Source of the DNA: a virus | IMG/VR virus record: IMGVR_UViG_3300033153_010346 | Location: 1-54,294 of that record | Direction: 5' to 3' (one strand) | DNA: 54,294 bases | Part shown: piece by piece, positions 27,115 to 34,777 of the stretch | Layout of the letters: every line of letters starts with the position of its first letter | Position numbering within the stretch: the stretch's first letter is position 1 | Made by a program: the position numbers and the translations under genes | Notes under the pieces: model-generated | Database searches by the model: none | Told to the model about the DNA's origin: nothing | What the model saw: only the letters and a program-made list of their open reading frames with translations

Positions 27115-29178
27115 TTAATTCTCCACTCCTTGAAACATTTGGGTTAGCATGTGTTTTAACGTATATTTCTCTTTGTATAGTTTGTAGCCCTCTTCGGAAA
27201 TATGTTCACGTTTTTTATCATCGGCTAGAAGCTCTTGAATTTTCTTCAAACACTCTTCTTGGTTCTTATAAAACACCATATGTTTCCCATCTTCAAACAT
27301 ATCCTCTAATTTAGGGACGTAAATATTTAGACCAACAGTTTTGGTTGCCATTGGTTGAAAATATCTGTCGGAGAAGTATAAAGGAACATCGTTTATGATA
27401 TTGATATTAAGAACAATTTTGGCTTTGTTGAGGGTCTTAACAAATTCCTTATCAAAAATTCCAGGTTTGACATAAGATTTCAAACTCTCTGGCCAAGCAC
27501 CATTTCCGTAGATTTGAAGTTTGACCCCATTTTGAACGAGGTATTCCAAAAGGCCTACTCTATGTGCACTATGTGGAGTTCCAATAAACAAAACATCAAT
27601 TGTCTTTTCCTCGTCCATAGGTTTGAAGGTTTTATCGTCTGGTGTGATAGGAAGAAATTGACAAGGCTTCTGTGTTTGGGAAAATACTTTTGACAACAGG
27701 TGCGGGTCGCCGGTAGACCAGAAGGATGTATGACAAACGTTACTTAGAGATGCAAACCATGGTTCCACTTCTTTGCGGTTGTCTACATACCAGTTTAACA
27801 TCTTGGTTTTAGGGCTGAGTAAACCAACGTAAGACAAGAAACCAGGTACAATAGTATGACCGCCACATATAAGCACATATTCTGGTTCATGATGGACAAT
27901 TGTGTTGAGCAACTCATATGTAGCATTGAGGTGGTTGCTTGTTTTAGCTTTAGCTCTATAATCAAAGGGGATAACTTTATGACCAAAACTTTTCTCCAGA
28001 GTTCGTCTGATATAAATTTCATTCCTTAGGGCACCCCCTGAAAAATCCCCAACCAAGATTGTTTTGGGTTTAGGCTTAATAGTATCAGGGAAAAACACAG
28101 CATTATACACTTCATCAACTTTGTGATCGCTCAAGCAATCACACGTACTAAACTTTTCTGTGTATTGACATGGTGAGCATGGTGGTCGTTTATTGAGTAT
28201 TGTAACATTCGTTCCAAGGGGTTTGTTCTTTGATACCATGGTCGGAGCAAAAATAGCAAACGTTTTCGTTCCCACAGCTGCAGCAATATGGGTCGGCCCC
28301 GTATCGTTGCCAATGTATATGTCGGCCATGGACAGTAAAGAGGCAAGTTGAGGAATATTCAATTTGTCCATAAAGTTGAGTGTCACATTCTGTGACCACG
28401 TTTTTTCCTTTGCTTCTTCTTTGTCCTCTTCGTCTCCTATGGGTACGATTTTGTATTCTGGAAATTTCTTTCCTATTACCTCTGCCAATTCTGCGTAATA
28501 TGGCCAACGTTTAACCTCCCATCCTGGGATACGTAAGGCGGTATCACCAAAGACGATAAATTTTTCAAGACCCTCTTTCGCCATCAATTTTTTAACGTGT
28601 TCTAACTCCGCTCCTTCTGCTTGTTGGCAATGAGTAGTGGGAACTTCGTTTGTTGCACCCAAAAATTCAGATACAGACATATGTTGAATTGATTCATGGA
28701 ATGTTTTAAGGTCTGCCTTCAAAGCTGTTTTGGTATAATGGTGTAAAAGATTTAGGTGGTTTTTCTCAATCTCATGTCCCCAAATAGAAACAAAACAGAG
28801 ATCATAGTAGTTTTCATCAAACTCTGTTATTACATTATCAACTACGTCCCATCCCCTGATTACTTGAGCGGCTGATTCTTTGCACCAAACAGTTAGGTTA
28901 ATTCTAGGATGGTTATGCTTCAGGGCTTTGAGGGCGGGAGTAAGCATGACCATATTGCCTATCCCCTGCCCCATAATAATTAGTACTTTTTGTACACGAG
29001 TAGAATCAATAATAGGCAAAAGATGTTCGTAAATAAACGAGCCTAAATTAATACCCTGTTGTTCTAGTTTTTGTCTTTTATCCGTATCAACAGAGGCATA
29101 CTTTTGTAAAGATTGTCCTACTGCTTTCTTGATTTCTTCTTGTATGATAAATGCAAGTCTAGTTGGTTGGTTGCCCAT
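27115..29178 (-). CDS. Two-domain glycosyltransferase: GT9 heptosyltransferase-like plus CgeB-like GT
   Basis: 687 residues. The first 330 match family 9: VLIIMGQGIGNMVMLTPALK, KRWPYYAELAE and YIGNDTGPTHIAAAVG. The last 330 resemble the CgeB/DUF3880-type GT-B enzymes: DVLFIGTPHSAHRVGLLEYL, LQIYGNGAW, LNINIINDVPLYFSDRYFQ and the repeat-like end KEKYTLKHML. The two are joined by a cysteine-containing linker (CSPCQYTEKF). Fusion of a heptosyltransferase-like and a second transferase suggests two successive sugar transfers to LPS core or a glycan. Confidence 0.82.
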   Translation of the reverse strand: MGNQPTRLAFIIQEEIKKAVGQSLQKYASVDTDKRQKLEQQGINLGSFIYEHLLPIIDSTRVQKVLIIMGQGIGNMVMLTPALKALKHNHPRINLTVWCKESAAQVIRGWDVVDNVITEFDENYYDLCFVSIWGHEIEKNHLNLLHHYTKTALKADLKTFHESIQHMSVSEFLGATNEVPTTHCQQAEGAELEHVKKLMAKEGLEKFIVFGDTALRIPGWEVKRWPYYAELAEVIGKKFPEYKIVPIGDEEDKEEAKEKTWSQNVTLNFMDKLNIPQLASLLSMADIYIGNDTGPTHIAAAVGTKTFAIFAPTMVSKNKPLGTNVTILNKRPPCSPCQYTEKFSTCDCLSDHKVDEVYNAVFFPDTIKPKPKTILVGDFSGGALRNEIYIRRTLEKSFGHKVIPFDYRAKAKTSNHLNATYELLNTIVHHEPEYVLICGGHTIVPGFLSYVGLLSPKTKMLNWYVDNRKEVEPWFASLSNVCHTSFWSTGDPHLLSKVFSQTQKPCQFLPITPDDKTFKPMDEEKTIDVLFIGTPHSAHRVGLLEYLVQNGVKLQIYGNGAWPESLKSYVKPGIFDKEFVKTLNKAKIVLNINIINDVPLYFSDRYFQPMATKTVGLNIYVPKLEDMFEDGKHMVFYKNQEECLKKIQELLADDKKREHISEEGYKLYKEKYTLKHMLTQMFQGVEN

Positions 29179-29461
29179 ATTTTTTCCTAAGGTTTACTCG
29201 ATTCAAATGCCAATTCAACGAGGGTTGCCATCTGAAATCTGGTTGTTTGAAAAGTTGGGTTAAGATCTTTATTATTGATATTTTATTTTCAGTTACTAAT
29301 TTGTGGTGGTAAGAACAAAGTGTTATCAAGTTCCAAAGTTCTGATGGGCCTCTTTGGCTTTTGGGTATTATATGATGTACCTCAACTCGGAAATAACTAC
29401 CACAGGCCCTTACTCGACATCGATGTTTATCTAACTCTAGTGCTTGTTCATATACATTCAC
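29159..29461 (-). CDS. HNH endonuclease (100 aa)
   Basis: Compact HNH fold: C14 and C20 (HRCRVRACGS), then VEVHHIIPKSQRGPSELWNLITLCSYHHK in the centre, where H30-H31 is catalytic and N43/H52 complete the motif. It is likely a free-standing homing or packaging-type nuclease. It overlaps the glycosyltransferase start by 20 bases and abuts the kinase gene. Confidence 0.85.
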   Translation of the reverse strand: MNVYEQALELDKHRCRVRACGSYFRVEVHHIIPKSQRGPSELWNLITLCSYHHKLVTENKISIIKILTQLFKQPDFRWQPSLNWHLNRVNLRKKYGQPTN

Positions 29462-30264
29462 TAATGTTCATCCAAATTGATTTTGAATTTGTCCATATCT
29501 TCGGATGTGAAAAACCCTTGGTCTCTAAATTTTCTTACCATGTTAGATGAAGCCAAAACTAAACGTTCTCTCCAGTCAGCTTTGTGCTCGTTTACAACCT
29601 TGAAGTCCCAGTCAATTATGTTATCTAAATCTATTTCGGATTGATGATTGGCCCCAGCTTCAATGTCTGGATTGTCAACTCTGAATATTTTAACAGTTCT
29701 ACCACAATTGAGAGCGTGAAGCATGTTATATTCGTTTTTGAACCTAGTATCAGGAATTATATACACTTGGTCTTTATCCTGTATTTGGGAGAGAAGAATA
29801 TTGATCCATATATCTTTGGGATCTCTAGTTGGAGAATGTTGAACTATATAATCAAACTCATCAATTTTATCGTACCACATATTGGACAAACCATCTAAGA
29901 CAGTACGAAGATACTTCAGCTTGCGTTTTAAGTCGGCTGTTTCAATTGCAAATTCAGAGATAGCTAATTTTTCAACCCAAAGAGGATAATCTGATACTCC
30001 CATTGTTGGGCTATCTTCTTCCATCCAATTATGTATATGTTTCAGGTTGTTTCGGGCAGAGAGACCTATGCCCTGTAGAATTTGGCGCGAATTTTTGGTT
30101 TTCTTATCTGTTACTTCTTCTTTTGACAAACCAAAGTATTCTATGCCTAGATTTCGTAGATAGTCAGCGAAGGCTATACGTTTAAACCCATAGAGTTTGC
30201 ATAGTATTTGACAAAACTCATCTTTACCTGACCTAGCTTTCCCGTGAATTCCAATTAACCGCAT
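29461..30264 (-). CDS. Deoxynucleoside monophosphate kinase
   Basis: 267 residues. P-loop GIHGKARSGKDEF at residues 5-17, and an RxxxE-like lid region (IPDTRFKNEYNML) typical of phage dNMP kinases such as T4 gp1. It phosphorylates dNMPs for phage DNA synthesis and fits the replication module downstream. It overlaps the zinc-ribbon gene by ten bases. Confidence 0.82.
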   Translation of the reverse strand: MRLIGIHGKARSGKDEFCQILCKLYGFKRIAFADYLRNLGIEYFGLSKEEVTDKKTKNSRQILQGIGLSARNNLKHIHNWMEEDSPTMGVSDYPLWVEKLAISEFAIETADLKRKLKYLRTVLDGLSNMWYDKIDEFDYIVQHSPTRDPKDIWINILLSQIQDKDQVYIIPDTRFKNEYNMLHALNCGRTVKIFRVDNPDIEAGANHQSEIDLDNIIDWDFKVVNEHKADWRERLVLASSNMVRKFRDQGFFTSEDMDKFKINLDEH

Positions 30265-30437
30265 TCATCATCCTCTATTTTTTCTAGTGTACAATACTTT
30301 TTAAGAGAGTCTATTGAGCCTTCGGTTGGAGCATCCTTAATACAATTAGGACAAAAGTTAGGCATCAAAGGAAACCCTTCTGGAAGCTCTGGTGAGTTAG
30401 TGATACAGTCACATTTAGTGCATTTATATTTTGGCAT
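30255..30437 (-). CDS. Small zinc-ribbon protein (60 aa)
   Basis: Start chosen at ATG 30437, sharing a base with the upstream stop (TAATG); the longer frame back to 30473 would overlap more. CTKC at about 6-9 and CPNC at about 29-32 form a rubredoxin-like zinc site, followed by an acidic tail. Function unknown. Confidence 0.65.
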   Translation of the reverse strand: MPKYKCTKCDCITNSPELPEGFPLMPNFCPNCIKDAPTEGSIDSLKKYCTLEKIEDDECG

Positions 30438-30817
30438 TAAGCTACACCTAAATGATAACCCAAACGTAAACATTCTTCACACCAATTATCATTGTTGATA
30501 ACCATACTTTCAGTTACTCTATACTTTTCTTGACATGGACCAACTCTTGGTGTATCTGGTTTATCACATAAAGGGCCTAAGACTGTAATGTTTACTCGAT
30601 TAGATTGAAGATAGATATGTAACGTACCATTTATGTTAGAGCAATAAGGTATAACCGAACGAGCAAATTCAGCCAATAGAAATTCCCTACGATTTATAAA
30701 CGTCGTTGTTTCATGACTAAGTTCAGGTGTTCCTCCCTTTATTGCTACAGCTATCTCTATTGGTGGTGGAGCAGGTGGCGTTACATTTGGTATGTGAGGC
30801 TCAAGTCTTTTTTTCAT
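30437..30817 (-). CDS. Hypothetical protein (126 aa)
   Basis: A proline-rich start (VTPPAPPPIEIAV), a helical middle and a C-terminal part with several cysteines (CDKPDT, CQEKY, CEEC) that may bind zinc. It overlaps both neighbours by a base. No family recognised. Confidence 0.55.
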   Translation of the reverse strand: MKKRLEPHIPNVTPPAPPPIEIAVAIKGGTPELSHETTTFINRREFLLAEFARSVIPYCSNINGTLHIYLQSNRVNITVLGPLCDKPDTPRVGPCQEKYRVTESMVINNDNWCEECLRLGYHLGVA

Positions 30818-31173
30818 TATCTTCCCTTTTCTTTCACTGGGGATTTAATAAACGTAACATTTTTCTTAGGCTTCTGTTCTTTGGCCCTACGTTCCCGCAA
30901 AAGTTCTTTGTCCAAATTGACAGGTATAATTTGTGGGTGTCCTAGCGCAACTACATACTTTGTCACATCTGTCAATTCACAAGTAGGCTCATCATAATAT
31001 AGAGAATCGTATATTTTACCTTTATGTTTGGCTTTTAATTTTGTCCCCATTTTGATCACATCTATTTTCCAAACGTCTGGATGTTTGGCTAAGATAGGAT
31101 ACTTCGTGATAAGTTTTTTGTGATAATCTTTGCAAGTCATACCCGTGTTGTGAATAGCTAGGATTTTAATCAT
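30817..31173 (-). CDS. Hypothetical protein (118 aa)
   Basis: Strand-helix alternation in the first 90 residues (IKILAIHNTG, VWKIDVIKMG, KYVVALGHPQIIPVNL) resembling a small alpha/beta fold; basic C-terminal 30 residues (RERRAKEQKPKKN). Not assigned to a family. It overlaps the upstream gene by four bases. Confidence 0.55.
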   Translation of the reverse strand: MIKILAIHNTGMTCKDYHKKLITKYPILAKHPDVWKIDVIKMGTKLKAKHKGKIYDSLYYDEPTCELTDVTKYVVALGHPQIIPVNLDKELLRERRAKEQKPKKNVTFIKSPVKEKGR

Positions 31174-31646
31174 CCTATATTCTCCTTTTGGCCTCTAGAA
31201 GTTTCAGCTTTTAATATACTTTGGAGCACGGTAATTTTCTTCTCCATTTTTTCTTCTGCATTGGACAATTTTAGCACTAAGTTATTTGGTATCAACGACT
31301 TAGTGTTTGTATATAATTTGCGGTCGGCTTCAGAGTACTTCTGTTTCTTTGGGCTGTAATGAAGAATTGAATAAATTTGAAGATAAGTTTTGGCATCTGC
31401 AACACATTGACCAACCGAGTAGTAAATTGACATATGAGAAATAAGCGCATCCTCAATCAAAACAGGGTCTGTATCTATATTTTTACTTAACTCGCTGTCA
31501 GCCAACGCCAAAATTTGCTTAGATTTTCGATAAAAACTGCTGAACTCTTCCTTTAAAATATCTGCATGCTGTTGAAAATGAGATCTCAAATCAACTAATT
31601 CTTGTTCTTCTGGCTCCATTGGAACTGGTATATTATTGAACTCCAT
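31170..31646 (-). CDS. Helical hypothetical protein (158 aa), first gene of the minus operon
   Basis: Nearly all helical with heptads at both ends (EELVDL..., LSNAEEKMEKKITVLQSIL), so a coiled-coil oligomer is likely. It is the promoter-proximal gene of the minus-strand block; the promoter-like motif lies about 170 bases upstream. Function unknown. Confidence 0.6.
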   Translation of the reverse strand: MEFNNIPVPMEPEEQELVDLRSHFQQHADILKEEFSSFYRKSKQILALADSELSKNIDTDPVLIEDALISHMSIYYSVGQCVADAKTYLQIYSILHYSPKKQKYSEADRKLYTNTKSLIPNNLVLKLSNAEEKMEKKITVLQSILKAETSRGQKENIG

Positions 31647-31967
31647 CCGAACTCCTAATTACTATCAATTGATTAAGTACTGTACTAGCATTTCACGTTG
31701 TCATTACACTGTTACTATACTAAGCATTTACAATGATCCAGAAGGTACTGGTGTTGCTCAGTATAGTGGAATACATAGTTAATATGAACTATCAGTTTAT
31801 ACCGAGACTTTTTTATAAGTATAACACAGGAAATCGAAAAAAGTTCCTATTTATTTTCACTTTTCTTCAAGTTTTTTTCAAGTGTGGCTGATTTTTTAAC
31901 CAAAAAAGAGTTAGATCAACGATAAAAGATGTAGGTACTTTATACGTTTGAGGTTAGGAGAATTTCA
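31647..31967. other. Divergent intergenic region
   Basis: About 320 bases between divergent operons, with no gene visible. It is AT-rich, contains the minus-strand promoter-like motif at 31815-31848, and near 31935 has TACGTTTG, matching the TAnnTTTG -7 element of Bacteroidota promoters for the plus-strand late genes. A matching -33 element at the right distance was not found. Confidence 0.55.
31815..31848 (-). promoter_or_regulatory. Putative phage promoter for the minus operon
   Basis: Read on the minus strand: TTTTTTCGATTTCCT then GTGTTATA (31827-31820) and CTTATA. It is nearly identical over 25 bases to 6749-6780 and points toward the gene starting at 31646. Confidence 0.6.
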
Positions 31968-32795
31968 GTGGAAGCAAAAATAGTTTACTTCATAGACGAA
32001 AAAACAGAAGAAAAGTTCCTGGAGGTTCTTAGGAAATATTGGCAGTTTTTTGGAAAGAAGACTCCAACAGAAGCTGACGACATAGCTATTTCAAGTTATG
32101 ACCATCTAATCAGGGGCTTGGACTTTGATGGCAACCCTGTAAAAAATAGTAATTTGGTCTATTTTGATGACGTTCTTTCAGAACTAACAAGTGCTTTCTA
32201 CACCCCAACAGACATTCAGAGATTCAGGTTCAAAAAAGGTGTTAGACCAAAGAAGAAAAACAGCTCGCGAAACAGCCGTAAATCCGCTAATACCAACGGT
32301 TTAGACGGAATCAACCAAGTTGAGGTGGACAGAATTAAGACTAACCTTCTGTCCGAATACCCGTTTCTAGATCGAAAGGATTTAGAAATCAGCATAGAGA
32401 ACTATTGTCGATTGATTGTGAAAATCAGCGACCTAATGACCAGAGATATTGTAGCAAATAACGTAGCCATTAAAAATCTGACCGAGACGATGATTAAGCT
32501 TGGTGGCTTTTTAGGTATAGACGAAGAGAAAAAAGCCAAACAAAAAGCGTTTGAGGACCAACAAAGCGTAGCGGCCCTGAGTATGCAGTTTCAACAGACA
32601 ATAGATGTATATCCCGCTATTATGGACAGAATGCGCTATGAAGAAATCCGAATCCTCCTTGAGAAGTACGACAACAGCTCTATGGGTATTTCCAAGGAGT
32701 TATTTGAAAGCCCCGCCTATTCTGGGATGACAATTGCCAAAGCAAGGGAATTTGTCAAGGAAAGAGAGATGAAATATGAAGAGAAAGACGCTTAA
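31968..32795 (+). CDS. Probable small terminase subunit or late-operon leader protein (275 aa)
   Basis: GTG start eight bases after AGGAG. Acidic N-terminus, a basic serine-rich linker at about 91-107 (KKKNSSRNSRKSAN), and a helical C-terminal part. Position directly before the large terminase gene suggests the small terminase subunit, and the size is acceptable. No helix-turn-helix motif is certain, so the call rests mainly on position. Confidence 0.5.
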   Translation: MEAKIVYFIDEKTEEKFLEVLRKYWQFFGKKTPTEADDIAISSYDHLIRGLDFDGNPVKNSNLVYFDDVLSELTSAFYTPTDIQRFRFKKGVRPKKKNSSRNSRKSANTNGLDGINQVEVDRIKTNLLSEYPFLDRKDLEISIENYCRLIVKISDLMTRDIVANNVAIKNLTETMIKLGGFLGIDEEKKAKQKAFEDQQSVAALSMQFQQTIDVYPAIMDRMRYEEIRILLEKYDNSSMGISKELFESPAYSGMTIAKAREFVKEREMKYEEKDA

Positions 32796-32818
32796 TCTAC
32801 CAGACGATGGAGGTCCCC

Positions 32819-32920
32819 ATGAACCTTCACCTGATAATACAAATTGGCGAATACGTAGGGTATAATTGGTTTTGGCTCGATGATACAGCCTTAGCTTTCT
32901 GGTTGTACTGTCTTAAATAA
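32819..32920 (+). CDS. Tiny protein between terminase genes (33 aa)
   Basis: ATG six bases after GGAGG, a strong ribosome site; the product is hydrophobic and aromatic (YNWFWLDDTALAFWLYCL). A second, different tiny frame starts at 32776 and overlaps it. The ribosome site is the only support. Confidence 0.35.
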   Translation: MNLHLIIQIGEYVGYNWFWLDDTALAFWLYCLK

Positions 32921-32928
32921 GGAAATAT

Positions 32929-34734
32929 ATGAGAGTTCAATATACTGTAAGAGAAACTGTTGACAAATACTTCCCGATTTATTTCTATCGGAAACATCTT
33001 GATATAGCAGCTAGAGATCTTTTAGGCTTGGATTTATGCCCACATCACAGGATGATTCTAAGGGATTGGTCGCAGGGAAAGCCTATCAATATGCTATTTT
33101 CCAGTCGTGGTATGGGTAAATCCGTTCTCCTGGCCATTTATTATGTTTTAATGTCTATGTTATACCCTAAATTAAAGTCCATTGCCGTTGCCGGACAGGG
33201 TTTTAGAGGCTCAAAAATGGTACTCATGGAATGCGAACGTATAATCAATGGATATTTGAGTGGTCAAAGGCAATATGGGTATGCGAAAAGATGCCTACCC
33301 GATCCTAGACGCGTAATTTCTAAGGACCCCGCATATTGGTCAATAACATTTTCTAATGGGTCCATAATTTACGGTATTCCTTTAGGGGCTACGTCCGATG
33401 GAAATACAATCCGTGGTTTGAGATCACACTTACTAGGTCAAGATGAAGCTTTTATGATTCCTACTAAGTTGTATCAGGCTGTGTTAGACCCCATGCAGAA
33501 CGTGCTGTATGATCCAAATAAGCCAGCATCGGAGCAGGCTGTTAAGAATATGTCTATTTCAATTTCAACGTGCGACTTTGACTTCAGGGATTTTTATCGA
33601 CAGTACCTCTATTATAAAGCCGTGCTGGAATCTGACGAGGATAGATCGTCAACAGAGATACAGAAAGAAGACATTTCCTTGTTCAACTTCGATTTGGACG
33701 ACTCCTATTATACACTCGACGGCGAGAAGCAAATGAAGTGGGGTGTTGACTATGATCGGATTATGAAGAAGAAGGCCCTTCCAACAACTGACCCAGCACT
33801 ATGGATGGCTGAGAACAAGAATATTCCCCTTAACTTACAGGGTGGCTATTTCCCCTTTGAAGAAATTGAAAAGGGGATGAACATTATGTTGGATATGAAA
33901 AATGAAACTTATCCAGGGGTTCTTGATTCTTGTAGTGCTCAGTGTATTTTGGGGGTGGACACAGCGGTATCTAAGGACAATACTGCTTTTGTGATTATTA
34001 AGGCCGGTCATTTGATGAATCACACTGATAGAGATGTGGATAAATGTATGTCAGCAAATATGGGTAAAAAGTGCCCATTTCTAGGTGTAGGAAAACGTTG
34101 TAACATAAAAAAATATTCTTCAGTAATATTCGCCTATGAAGAAAACAAAATGAGTCAACAAAAAAGAGTTGATCTAATCTACGAGTTGTTAGAGCGTTAC
34201 AATATAGTTGCGATAGCTATGGATTTTAGGGGTGGTGGTGGAGAACTAGCCGACCTCCTGCGTGACAGTGACTATATCAAAAAAAGAATAGGACCAACTG
34301 TAAAGGCAATCTATGACCCTGATCGTAACCCTAATTCGAAGGGTCTTCCCATGTTGAACCTTTACAGTACCAACCAAGAAACGAACCTAGTGTTCAATGG
34401 GTATATGAAGGGAATCATCTCAAACCAAACCCTTCTTTTTCCCAGACCATTAAGGGATAGACCAGAGAACCCAAGACTTTTGGAAAGTGCTGGTCATGTA
34501 GAATCATTGATAAATCAAATAGCCAGAATTAAAGCATACCCAGCTGGTCGAAATGTCAAATTTGAGATAGAAAGTATAGACTCTGAAACAGGCAGAAAAG
34601 TGCCGGGACGAAAAGATCTTTACTCAGCCCTAATGATGGCTGTAGGTAGAATGCGGGAAATGGTAGAGGAACAAGAAAATACCGAAGTCTTTGATCCCAA
34701 TAATTTAGCATTGCCTGTTGCGTTTAACATGTAG
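32929..34734 (+). CDS. terL: Large terminase subunit
   Basis: 601 residues. ATPase: Walker A SSRGMGKS at 58-65, Walker B with D172-E173 in LLGQDEAF, coupling SISTCDF after it. C-terminal RNase H-like nuclease: CILGVDTAVSKDNTAFVI at about 340 (first catalytic aspartate), AIAMDFRGGGGELADL at about 430, and a final aspartate in PGRKDLYSALMMAV near 560. It packages DNA into proheads with the portal encoded next. Confidence 0.96.
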   Translation: MRVQYTVRETVDKYFPIYFYRKHLDIAARDLLGLDLCPHHRMILRDWSQGKPINMLFSSRGMGKSVLLAIYYVLMSMLYPKLKSIAVAGQGFRGSKMVLMECERIINGYLSGQRQYGYAKRCLPDPRRVISKDPAYWSITFSNGSIIYGIPLGATSDGNTIRGLRSHLLGQDEAFMIPTKLYQAVLDPMQNVLYDPNKPASEQAVKNMSISISTCDFDFRDFYRQYLYYKAVLESDEDRSSTEIQKEDISLFNFDLDDSYYTLDGEKQMKWGVDYDRIMKKKALPTTDPALWMAENKNIPLNLQGGYFPFEEIEKGMNIMLDMKNETYPGVLDSCSAQCILGVDTAVSKDNTAFVIIKAGHLMNHTDRDVDKCMSANMGKKCPFLGVGKRCNIKKYSSVIFAYEENKMSQQKRVDLIYELLERYNIVAIAMDFRGGGGELADLLRDSDYIKKRIGPTVKAIYDPDRNPNSKGLPMLNLYSTNQETNLVFNGYMKGIISNQTLLFPRPLRDRPENPRLLESAGHVESLINQIARIKAYPAGRNVKFEIESIDSETGRKVPGRKDLYSALMMAVGRMREMVEEQENTEVFDPNNLALPVAFNM

Positions 34735-34777
34735 ACAAGAAGATAATATAACTTGAAATCAACATGAGGTTATAATC

